Positions 1 to 6,763 of a DNA stretch of 64,000 nt are shown piece by piece. The translations under genes and the position numbers were made by a program. How positions within the stretch are numbered: position 1 is the first letter of the stretch; each line of letters opens with the position of its first letter. This DNA comes from Sulfitobacter sp. (GTDB lineage Bacteria; Pseudomonadota; Alphaproteobacteria; Rhodobacterales; Rhodobacteraceae), in contig JAQXCD010000031.1 of assembly GCA_029252045.1 (NCBI GenBank), positions 62,001-126,000 of the forward strand, read 5' to 3'. Under the pieces are notes generated by a model. It was not told the DNA's origin and ran no database searches. It saw only the letters and a list, made by a program, of their open reading frames with translations.

Positions 1-28
1 ACGTGCATCAAGAGCATATGCACATGCC

Positions 29-43
29 GCATAGCAGCATTGC
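29..43 (+). repeat. Upstream repeat copy A (pairs with 298-312)
   Basis: The 15-mer GCATAGCAGCATTGC recurs with one mismatch at 298-312 (GCATAGCTGCATTGC). In both places it follows a TGCACAT..GCCGCATA block (20-33 and 271-287). Each copy lies upstream of a transcription unit that ends in a CCUCCC-loop terminator, so a shared regulator-binding element is plausible. No regulator is identified. Confidence 0.5.
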
Positions 44-79
44 GCAATTTTACATTGTGCGATTGCAGCAAATTGATTT

Positions 80-211
80 AGAAAGATGGCATGAAAGCAA
101 TCCTCCCGATGGTTTTCTTGAATACCGAAGCGGCCTCCATCCTCCTCCCGGAGGTTCGCTTCATCCTTTTGGCGGCGATATCACCTCCCTGATATTGTCG
201 CCATTTTTTTT
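80..211 (+). ncRNA. CcsR/cuckoo-type small RNA with CCUCCUCCC loop
   Basis: Three consecutive hairpins expose pyrimidine-rich anti-Shine-Dalgarno loops. Hairpin 93-117 (GAAAGC/GTTTTC) has CCTCCC in its loop. Hairpin 127-162 (GAAGCG and CCTCC paired with GGAGG and CGCTTC) presents exactly CCTCCTCCC at 141-149. Hairpin 171-202 is a 12-bp stem with loop ACCTCCCT, followed by eight T residues at 204-211, which is a Rho-independent terminator. This is the hallmark layout of the alphaproteobacterial cuckoo/CcsR RNAs, which in Rhodobacter accompany a DUF1127 gene, as here. The 5' end is a guess; the transcript might begin further left. The family assignment is by motif and context only. Confidence 0.72.
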
Positions 212-297
212 GCCCGCAGAAAATACCCTGTCACAAAATTGACATAATTTACGCTACGGAAACAACATCTTGCACATTTGCCGCATATGCAAAAAGC

Positions 298-312
298 GCA
301 TAGCTGCATTGC
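298..312 (+). repeat. Upstream repeat copy B (pairs with 29-43)
   Basis: GCATAGCTGCATTGC matches the copy at 29-43 in 14 of 15 positions and contains the small inverted repeat GCTGC-ATT-GCAGC (303-315). It lies just upstream of the sigma-32-like promoter of the DUF1127 unit, which fits an operator or activator site. Confidence 0.45.
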
Positions 313-322
313 AGCATCGGTT

Positions 323-350
323 CTTGTAACGCATGTAAAAATCCCTAAAT
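323..350 (+). promoter_or_regulatory. Sigma-32-like promoter of the DUF1127 unit
   Basis: CTTGTAA (323-329), a 13-base spacer and CCCTAAAT (343-350) resemble the RpoH consensus CTTGAAA-N11-15-CCCCATNT. It sits about 40 bases before the DUF1127 start. RpoH-type control of DUF1127/CcsR units is known in Rhodobacter, and an rpoH gene is present at 54123-55019. The match is by eye. Confidence 0.5.
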
Positions 351-391
351 ACTGTTCACAACAAGACGCAATGAGATGAAAAGAGAGCAAC

Positions 392-610
392 ATGGCTTAC
401 TTCACAGACACAACCGTATCCGTAGCAGCGCAACCACGCCGCGTCGCAGCATTTCTCGACGCAATCGCGCTGAAGCTGCGCCAGCGCAAAGCCTACAACC
501 AGACATTCAACGAGCTGTGCAAAATGACACAGCGCGACATGGCCGACCTCGGCCTGTGCCGCGGTGATATCCGCCGTCTGTCCCGCGAAGCGGCACAGAT
601 GGTAAAATAA
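392..610 (+). CDS. DUF1127 family small protein
   Basis: This 72-residue basic protein ends in a DUF1127/YjiS domain: a helix around residues 38-50 followed by the typical DMADLGLCRGDI stretch near residues 50-61, with Arg-rich flanks. DUF1127 proteins are small RNA-binding or stress-related proteins. One in Rhodobacter (CcaF1) is co-transcribed with the CcsR small RNAs and affects their processing. Here the gene follows a sigma-32-like promoter and precedes a run of hairpins with CCTCCC loops (611-785), so the same partnership is inferred. The start is supported by AGAGAGCAAC directly upstream. An overlapping frame at 376 is judged spurious. Confidence 0.85.
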   Translation: MAYFTDTTVSVAAQPRRVAAFLDAIALKLRQRKAYNQTFNELCKMTQRDMADLGLCRGDIRRLSREAAQMVK

Positions 611-785
611 TTCGAATTCCCTGCGGTCCTTTCCTACCATCGGGTCGCAGGTGAATACGCAGTACGGCAGAGTCTCTACTCCCTGATGACCCTGTGCTGC
701 GACAGCTGCATCTTTCGTTCCTCCCGATTGAAAGGTGCATCTCATAGAGCGGCGGTCCCCACCTCCCTGGGGCCCGCCGTTTTTT
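611..785 (+). ncRNA. CcsR/cuckoo-type hairpin array in the DUF1127 3' UTR
   Basis: Directly after the DUF1127 stop codon come hairpins at 620-651 (CCTGCGG/TCGCAGG), 665-699 (CGGCA.AG/CT.TGCTG, CTCCC in the loop), 707-739 (10-bp stem TGCATCTTTC/GAAAGGTGCA, loop containing TTCCTCCCG) and 749-780. The last is a terminator with loop ACCTCCCT, the same octamer loop as the terminator at 171-202, followed by T6. The repeated exposure of CCTCCC suggests several processed small RNAs that bind Shine-Dalgarno-like targets, as for Rhodobacter CcsR1-4. Processing sites cannot be seen. Confidence 0.65.
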
Positions 786-990
786 ATTGTGCTACCGCTT
801 CCAACAAATCCCCCGGCTGACACTCCAGCACCGCGCAAATGCGCGCAAGCGTCTCGAACCGCACGCCTTTAACTTTGCCTGACTTCAACAAGCTCAGGTT
901 TTGTTCCGTGATACCAATAGCCTCGGCAAGGTCCCTGCCCTTCATCTTGCGCTGCGCCATCACAACATCCAGCCTCACGATGATTTCCAT
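784..990 (-). CDS. Xre/YozG-like helix-turn-helix regulator
   Basis: This 68-residue protein is almost entirely one HTH_3/Xre DNA-binding domain, with the recognition part around LAEAIGITEQNLSLLKSGK (residues 20-38). It ends in the CQPGDLLE motif typical of the YozG/YdaS-like group. The ATG at 990 has an AGGAG eleven bases upstream. The gene sits 11 bases downstream of a DUF2975 membrane protein. This Xre plus DUF2975 pair recurs in many bacteria, and the regulator probably controls its own pair. Its target is not known. Confidence 0.85.
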   Translation of the reverse strand: MEIIVRLDVVMAQRKMKGRDLAEAIGITEQNLSLLKSGKVKGVRFETLARICAVLECQPGDLLEAVAQ

Positions 991-1001
991 CAGATGAACT
1001 C

Positions 1002-1520
1002 CTAGTTCTCGCGCGCGATTTTGATTGCCTCGCGCATTACAAGCCCTAGGAAAAGGAAGGTCAAACCGCAAAACGCCAGACCAATATTGCCGCTGTCATA
1101 CCAGAATCGCAGCGGCAGCGGGCCGTCAGGGTTGTGCCACGAGCGGATCATCGGGCTGACCGCGCCGGCAAGCAACGCCAAGGCGGAGGAAGAAAAGATC
1201 ATACTGCCCATCAGCGTGATCCGCCGCGCGATCTGTTGATCAAAAACCACACCGCGCCGCAGCAGGATCAGCGCCGAAAATCCCGCCAGATATCCAATGA
1301 CGCCAAGGAGAACCGGAATAGCCCAAATTGTGAAAAAGAGGATCCGCGCAGACAGCGGAATCTCTGCAAAGGGGTGGACCCAAGAGTTATCCCGCGCCCA
1401 GCGGCCCCAATCCAGAAACGATAGCTGCAGGTTCCACGACAGCGCCTCATAAGGGTAGTAGATCATCATCGGCAGCATGATGATCATGGCCAGAGATGAG
1501 AGTGAACGAATGCGTTCCAT
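1002..1520 (-). CDS. DUF2975 membrane protein
   Basis: A 172-residue protein with four predicted membrane segments (roughly residues 7-25, 57-82, 98-122 and 143-163), matching the DUF2975 layout. AGGAGG lies six bases before the ATG. It is the first gene of a two-gene leftward unit with the Xre-type regulator at 784-990. The molecular function of DUF2975 proteins is unknown. Such membrane/HTH pairs may form a sensing module, but that is inference. Confidence 0.8.
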   Translation of the reverse strand: MERIRSLSSLAMIIMLPMMIYYPYEALSWNLQLSFLDWGRWARDNSWVHPFAEIPLSARILFFTIWAIPVLLGVIGYLAGFSALILLRRGVVFDQQIARRITLMGSMIFSSSALALLAGAVSPMIRSWHNPDGPLPLRFWYDSGNIGLAFCGLTFLFLGLVMREAIKIAREN

Positions 1521-1620
1521 ATTGCCTCCTGACTAAAAATTACTGCCTTACGATAAAAAATATTGCAGTGAAGGTCAATTCATTTATCCATGGGGCCATA
1601 CAACTCTTGGGAGAAGATTC

Positions 1621-2244
1621 TTGAAACACATCATTCTTGCTTGCACACTGGCCCTAACAGCCGTGACCACAGCCCATGCCGAAACGAAGATGTTTCCGAA
1701 TTCAGCGCGGCTTGCGACGGTCTCAGGCATTCAATTGACCACCACGCAGCGCAAACGTTATCAGCAGTTCCGCGCCCAGCGTGTGTACTTCGGCGCCTTT
1801 TATGTCCGCGAAGGGACAGATTTTACCGGCGACACCATCAACTTCCACAGCTTCGACACGGCAAAAGCGGCAGCGCGCAAATATTGCGAAGCGGCATCAG
1901 GCGGTAAAAGCTGCACACTATACGCGGTTACCTATCCGCAAGGAGTAGACCCCAATGCAAAGGGCCTGGCGGGCTTCAGCCAGCCCGCGGCAAAGGACTT
2001 CAAAGGCCGCTACAAGCGTGAGCAGATCAAAGGTAAATACGGCGCCTTTTCTTTGAACGGCGCGCATGGATACGTTATCTCCTTTGGCTGGAAATCTGCG
2101 GCGGAAGCACGCGAAGCCGCGTTATCCTACTGCAAAGGCGATTCGGCGCAGGCACTTGCGCCATTAGGGATTGAAGGACGCAAATGGGCTCTCGCACGCG
2201 GTCTGGAAAAATGCCGTGTCGTGGACACCCACACGCAGGACTAA
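1621..2244 (+). CDS. Secreted protein of unknown function
   Basis: A 207-residue protein read from TTG at 1621, with GGGAG upstream. It starts with a clear signal peptide (about residues 1-20, cleavage after AHA). The mature part has four cysteines that could form disulfides, and an ALSYCKGD..KCRVVD ending that recalls DUF4189-like repeats of secreted proteins, where alanine-rich helices flank paired cysteines. The function is not recognised. It converges on uvrD, and its probable terminator (2279-2313) lies inside the uvrD coding region. Confidence 0.75.
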   Translation: MKHIILACTLALTAVTTAHAETKMFPNSARLATVSGIQLTTTQRKRYQQFRAQRVYFGAFYVREGTDFTGDTINFHSFDTAKAAARKYCEAASGGKSCTLYAVTYPQGVDPNAKGLAGFSQPAAKDFKGRYKREQIKGKYGAFSLNGAHGYVISFGWKSAAEAREAALSYCKGDSAQALAPLGIEGRKWALARGLEKCRVVDTHTQD

Positions 2245-2248
2245 CCGT

Positions 2249-4660
2249 CTAAAACGGCACATCATCCGCAGCTGTCAGAAAGCGGGCGACAACTTTTTTG
2301 TCGCCCGCTTTTTCAAACGCTACTTCCAGCTTGTCACCTTCAATCCCGATGATGGCACCATAGCCGAATTTCTGGTGAAAAACCCGTTCTCCCATCACAA
2401 AACTGCTGGTGGCGGTCATGTCGATGGTCATGTTTTTGGCCTCGGAAGGCTGGCTCATCCCGCGTGTACCACTGCGCGCTTGCAGGCGCCGCCACCCCGG
2501 AGAGTTGTAAACATTCGCTTCTGCCGCCGCTTCGTGCAGCGTGCTTTTCGGCATCGCCGCGCCAAAGTTGCCACCATAAAGGCCCGGCGGGGTCAGAACA
2601 TCCACATGTTGTTCGGAAAGCTCGTCGATAAAGCGCGAGGGCAGCGCATTTTGCCACTGACCAAAGACAAAGCGGTTGGCAGCAAAGGAGATTGTGCAAA
2701 TCTCCTCGGCCCGCGTGATGCCGACATAGGCCAGCCGCCGCTCTTCCTCCAGACCCTTCTGGCCGCTTTCATCCATCGACCGTTGGGAGGGAAACAAGCC
2801 GTCCTCCCAACCGGGCAGGAAGACCGCCGGAAATTCCAGCCCTTTGGCGGCGTGCAGCGTCATGATGCTGACCTTCTCGCCCTCGCCTTCCTTTTCATTG
2901 TCCATGATCAGGCTGACGTGCTCCAGAAACCCTTGGAGATTCTCGAACTGTTCCAAAGCCTTGACCAGTTCCTTGACGTTCTCCAGCCGCCCCGGCCCTT
3001 CGGGGGTTTTGTCGTTCTGCCAGTGGGCTGTATAGCCGCTTTCGTCCAGAATGATCTCGGCCAGCTCGACATGTGTCACCTCGGGCGGGCCATAAGCCAT
3101 GTGCACAGGGCCACCATCATCCAGCACGGAATCGTCGTTCACCTCAATCCGAGGGCCGCGCAGCTTGGAGGACCAGCGATCAATCCCCTCAATCAGCGTG
3201 CGTAGTTCCTTAGCGCCTTTGCCACCAATGCCGTTCTGCGCCAGCAATATCCGCGCGCCTTCCACAAGGTTCACACCGTTCTCGCGCGCCGCAATCTGGA
3301 TTTTCTGCTGGGCGACATTGCCAAGGCCACGTTTGGGCGTGTTCACAATCCGCTCGAATGCCAGATCATCGTCAGGCGAAGTCACAATGCGGAAATAAGC
3401 CATGGAATCGCGGATTTCCAACCGCTCGTAGAAACGCGGGCCGCCGATGACGCGATAGGGCAAACCGATGGTCAGAAATCGGTCCTCAAACGCGCGCATC
3501 TGGTGCGAGGCGCGCACAAGGATCGCCATATGATCAAGGCTGCGCGGCTGCTGCCCGCGCGTGCCGCGCTGCAATGCTTCAATCTCGTCCCCGATCCAGC
3601 GGGCTTCCTCCTCGCCGTCCCAATGGCCGATCAGACGGACCTTTTCGCCCTCCCGCGCCTCGGTCCACAGCGTCTTGCCCAAACGCCCCGTGTTACCTTC
3701 GATCACTCCAGATGCAGCAGCCAGAATATGGGGGGTCGAGCGGTAGTTCTGCTCAAGCCGGACCACATGAGAGCCCGGAAAATCCTTTTCAAACCGCAGG
3801 ATATTTCCCACTTCGGCGCCGCGCCAGCCATAGATCGACTGGTCATCATCACCCACACAGCAGATGTTCTTGTGCCCGCCCGCCAGCAATCGCAGCCACA
3901 GATATTGGGCCACGTTGGTATCCTGGTATTCGTCCACAAGGATGTATTTAAACCACCGCTGATACTGGTTCAGCACATCATCGTGGGTCTGGAAGATTGT
4001 GACCATATGTAGCAGTAAGTCACCGAAATCACAGCAATTAAGCTCTTTCAGCCGCGTCTGGTAGGCCGCATAGATCTGCGGACCAAAGTGGTTGTATGCC
4101 CCCGCATCCGAGGCCGGAATTTTGTCAGGCGTCAGCGCGCGGTTCTTCCAGCCATCGATAATTCCCGCCAGCATCCTTGCGGGCCAGCGTTTATCGTCGA
4201 TGCCTTCAGCCGCCACGAGCTGTTTGAGCAGGCGCAGCTGATCATCCGTATCCAGAATGGTGAAGTTTGATTTCAGCCCGACCAGCTCGGCATGGCTGCG
4301 CAGTAGCTTGACGCAGATCGCATGGAAGGTGCCCAACCACTTCATACCGTCAGCGGATTGGCCCAGCATCGATCCCACGCGGTTCTTCATCTCCCGCGCG
4401 GCTTTGTTGGTGAATGTCACCGCCAGAATTTCGTTCGGGCGCGCGCGGCCTGTGTTCATCAAATGCACGATCCGCGCCGTCAGTGCGCGGGTTTTTCCCG
4501 TCCCCGCCCCCGCCAACATCAGAACGGGGCCGTCCATCTGCTCCACGGCGGCACGCTGGGCGGGGTTCAGCCCGTCTAGATAGGGCTGCGGACGCGCCGC
4601 CATGGCACGCGCGGATAGGGATGCGCCCTCAAAGGCGGCATTTTCATCGAAATCATTCAT
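2249..4660 (-). CDS. uvrD: UvrD/PcrA-type ATP-dependent DNA helicase
   Basis: An 803-residue superfamily 1 helicase that unwinds DNA 3'-to-5' in nucleotide excision and mismatch repair. All motifs are visible: Walker A AGAGTGKT (residues 50-57), motif Ia TFTNKAAREM, motif II VDEYQDTN near 245, GDDDQSIYGWRGA, QNYRST, the MTLHAAKGLEFP motif and RRLAYVGITRA. The C-terminal tail ends in a Tudor-like segment (VFHQKFGYGAIIGIEGDKLEVAFEKAG in type), as in PcrA. The start at 4660 gives the family N terminus; a longer frame to 4756 adds an unrelated Cys-rich stretch. A LexA box lies 42 bases upstream (4702-4716), so SOS induction is likely. Confidence 0.96.
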   Translation of the reverse strand: MNDFDENAAFEGASLSARAMAARPQPYLDGLNPAQRAAVEQMDGPVLMLAGAGTGKTRALTARIVHLMNTGRARPNEILAVTFTNKAAREMKNRVGSMLGQSADGMKWLGTFHAICVKLLRSHAELVGLKSNFTILDTDDQLRLLKQLVAAEGIDDKRWPARMLAGIIDGWKNRALTPDKIPASDAGAYNHFGPQIYAAYQTRLKELNCCDFGDLLLHMVTIFQTHDDVLNQYQRWFKYILVDEYQDTNVAQYLWLRLLAGGHKNICCVGDDDQSIYGWRGAEVGNILRFEKDFPGSHVVRLEQNYRSTPHILAAASGVIEGNTGRLGKTLWTEAREGEKVRLIGHWDGEEEARWIGDEIEALQRGTRGQQPRSLDHMAILVRASHQMRAFEDRFLTIGLPYRVIGGPRFYERLEIRDSMAYFRIVTSPDDDLAFERIVNTPKRGLGNVAQQKIQIAARENGVNLVEGARILLAQNGIGGKGAKELRTLIEGIDRWSSKLRGPRIEVNDDSVLDDGGPVHMAYGPPEVTHVELAEIILDESGYTAHWQNDKTPEGPGRLENVKELVKALEQFENLQGFLEHVSLIMDNEKEGEGEKVSIMTLHAAKGLEFPAVFLPGWEDGLFPSQRSMDESGQKGLEEERRLAYVGITRAEEICTISFAANRFVFGQWQNALPSRFIDELSEQHVDVLTPPGLYGGNFGAAMPKSTLHEAAAEANVYNSPGWRRLQARSGTRGMSQPSEAKNMTIDMTATSSFVMGERVFHQKFGYGAIIGIEGDKLEVAFEKAGDKKVVARFLTAADDVPF
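2279..2313 (+). terminator. Terminator inside the uvrD 3' coding end
   Basis: A perfect 14-bp stem, AAAGCGGGCGACAA (2279-2292) with TTGTCGCCCGCTTT (2298-2311), has a five-base loop and runs into TTTTT. It terminates the rightward gene 1621-2244 but lies within the last codons of the convergent uvrD. Confidence 0.8.
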
Positions 4661-4701
4661 AGACGAAAAACTAGCGCAATCCGGAAAGAAACAAAAGAGA
4701 C

Positions 4702-4716
4702 GTTCGCACAATGTTC
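4702..4716. promoter_or_regulatory. LexA (SOS) box upstream of uvrD
   Basis: GTTC-GCACAAT-GTTC is an exact match to the alphaproteobacterial LexA site GTTC-N7-GTTC. It lies 42 bases upstream of the uvrD start codon. The neighbouring rightward gene (4814) is a metabolic dehydrogenase, so uvrD is the likely target. Confidence 0.8.
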
Positions 4717-4813
4717 CGGTGCAAATGCAAACTGGCGTGCCGTCCCGGCATTTCATAGGTCCAACGCCATTCTCAAGCTGGACAACAGCCGCATCACCCC
4801 CTCAAATACCGCT

Positions 4814-5959
4814 ATGGATTTACATGCAAAATACCCCGCCCTATCCGACCTGCGCAGCCGCGCGCAAAAGCGTATTCCCAAGTTTGTTTGGGAATATCTG
4901 GACAGCGGCACCGGTGATGAAGCAACCAAAGCGCGCAACCGCGCAGGGCTGGACCGGATCGGCATGATGCCATCGATCCTGCACGGAGAATTCACGCCGG
5001 ATCTGTCCACGACATTTCTGGGTAACGACCTGCCTCTGCCCTTTGGCATCGCCCCGATTGGCATGTCCGGCTTGATGTGGCCCGACGCCGAGGGCCATCT
5101 GGCCCGCGCTGCGGCCCGTGCGAATATTCCCTACAGCATCTCCACCGTGGCCACCCAAAGCCCCGAAGACATCGCCCCCCATCTGGGGCAACACGCATGG
5201 TTCCAGATGTATCCACCGCGTGATCCCGATATCCGCCGTGACATGCTGGCGCGCGCCAAGGCAGCAGGCTTCAAAACCCTGATCCTGACGGTAGATGTCC
5301 CCGTGGCCAGCCGCCGCGAGCGGCAGGTGCGCTCCGGCCTGACCAACCCGCCACGGCTGACGCCCCGCTTGCTGGCACAGGTGGCGATGCGCCCCGCATG
5401 GGCGGTGGGCATGGCCCAACGCGGCATGCCCCACATGCGCGGTCTGGACAAATACGCAAATGCGGCCACCAACGGCCTCTCTCCCACGGCGCATGTCGGC
5501 TATCTGCTACGCACGGCGCCCGATTGGGACTATGTCAGCTGGCTGCGCGAGGAATGGGACGGTGATCTTCTGGTTAAAGGCGTTTTGCGCGCGCAAGATG
5601 CAACACGTCTGGAGGGTCTGGGGGTCGATGGTATCTGGATTTCCAACCACGCCGGACGCCAGTTTGACGGTGCGCCTGCCGCAATTGAGGCGCTGCCAGC
5701 CATCCGTGCGGCGACAAAACTGCCTTTGATCTTTGACAGTGGTATCGAAGGAGGCTTGGATATTCTTCGGGCACTGGCACTGGGGGCCGATTTTGTGATG
5801 CTGGGCCGCGCCTTTCACTTTGCACTTGGCGCCTTGGGGCCAAAAGGGGTGGACCACCTGATTGATATTCTGGCCAAGGATATGGCTTCCAACATGGGCC
5901 AGATCGGCGCGCGCACCCTGTCGGAGCTGCCCGCAACGATCCCGCTGACCACCAGTTAA
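4814..5959 (+). CDS. lldD: FMN-dependent alpha-hydroxyacid dehydrogenase (LldD family)
   Basis: A 381-residue TIM-barrel flavoprotein of the lactate/glycolate/mandelate dehydrogenase family, oxidising an L-2-hydroxyacid to a 2-oxoacid with FMN. Family features are the N-terminal KRIPKFVWEYLDSGTGDE segment, PIGMSGLMWPD, QMYPPRD, LTVDVPVASRRERQVRSG, VKGVL (FMN-binding Lys), the active-site His-Arg in SNHAGRQ (about residues 277-283) and the phosphate loop DSGIEGGLDILRALALGA. The second glycine of the usual SNHGGRQ is Ala. L-lactate is the commonest substrate, but the specificity cannot be read from sequence alone. No lactate permease is adjacent. Confidence 0.88.
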   Translation: MDLHAKYPALSDLRSRAQKRIPKFVWEYLDSGTGDEATKARNRAGLDRIGMMPSILHGEFTPDLSTTFLGNDLPLPFGIAPIGMSGLMWPDAEGHLARAAARANIPYSISTVATQSPEDIAPHLGQHAWFQMYPPRDPDIRRDMLARAKAAGFKTLILTVDVPVASRRERQVRSGLTNPPRLTPRLLAQVAMRPAWAVGMAQRGMPHMRGLDKYANAATNGLSPTAHVGYLLRTAPDWDYVSWLREEWDGDLLVKGVLRAQDATRLEGLGVDGIWISNHAGRQFDGAPAAIEALPAIRAATKLPLIFDSGIEGGLDILRALALGADFVMLGRAFHFALGALGPKGVDHLIDILAKDMASNMGQIGARTLSELPATIPLTTS

Positions 5960-5965
5960 CTAGCC

Positions 5966-6519
5966 CTAGCGCGCCCGCAGCTTGGCTTCGCCAACGATAA
6001 ACTGGAACCGCACGTCCCCGTCAGGGGTCGGTTGCCCGTTTGCGCCGATAGAATTTGCAACATAGCCCACCCCCGAGCGGTAATATGTTGTGCAATAGCT
6101 GCCTCCCAATTGCTCCATCATCGCCTGCGTCTCGGCCATTACAAAGGCTGACATCTCGTCACGGCCCGTCAAACTGATGTCATCCGCACCAGTGCACGCA
6201 GTGTCATCCCTCAGGGTGCTGTGTTTGATCGTTTCGATGTATTGCGTGCCCGCCCCTCCTGCCAGCAACAGTGCTGCAGTCTCGCGGGGTCGTCATCACG
6301 TCCCCTTTGATGGTTGAGGGAAAGACAATTGCGCAGCTGTTGGTCGCTGCCTGATAGTCAACACAGCCCTTTTTTGTCTGGATGCGCCGCCAGTATATTC
6401 CGGATATCCAGCTGTTCACCCCGCATCAAGGCCTTTTCCTGCAAGGGTTGCGGAGACAGACAGCCCGCCAATGCCGTAAGCCCAACGGCGACGGCCACAA
6501 ATCCAGTCGAACATTTCAC
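5966..6519 (-). pseudogene. Lipoprotein gene with two frameshifts
   Basis: Three successive leftward frames look like one broken gene. It starts at GTG 6519 (GGAG upstream) with a lipoprotein signal ending LTALAGC, and reads to a stop at 6358. The frame continues one base off with DKKGCVDYQAATNSC, then shifts again to ETAALLLAGGAGTQYIETI and ends at 5966 with KLRAR. Removing one base from the A6/G3 run at 6367-6375 and one from the G4 run at 6286-6289 (plus-strand numbering) gives a continuous 183-residue lipoprotein. Both lesions lie in homopolymers, so sequencing error is as likely as real decay. The function is unknown. Confidence 0.75.
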
Positions 6520-6763
6520 TATTTCACCACTCCAAGACCGCTGTTGCCCCGACTCTAACGGGGTTGCGCAGCCCCTGACAAGCGGTGTCGCGATACCCGT
6601 TTTTGGTGTGCACAAGCCATGCGTGTAAGTGGATGTTGGCCAAATACCGTTTTCTGCCGCTGTTCAGCCAGAAATGCGTCTTTATACCCAATCACACGCA
6701 TTGTAGCACTGAGGCTATTGCGCTTACAAATCGTGTTACACGTGCAACTGCAAAGGCTTTTCC

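Noticed and set aside
3-242. A 79-codon frame at the left edge
   Set aside because: It runs through the CCTCCTCCC hairpins and the T-tract of the small RNA and has no coding character.
2171-3205. A 344-codon frame overlapping uvrD on the opposite strand
   Set aside because: uvrD has every helicase motif in the same region; the other frame is an Arg/Pro-rich shadow.
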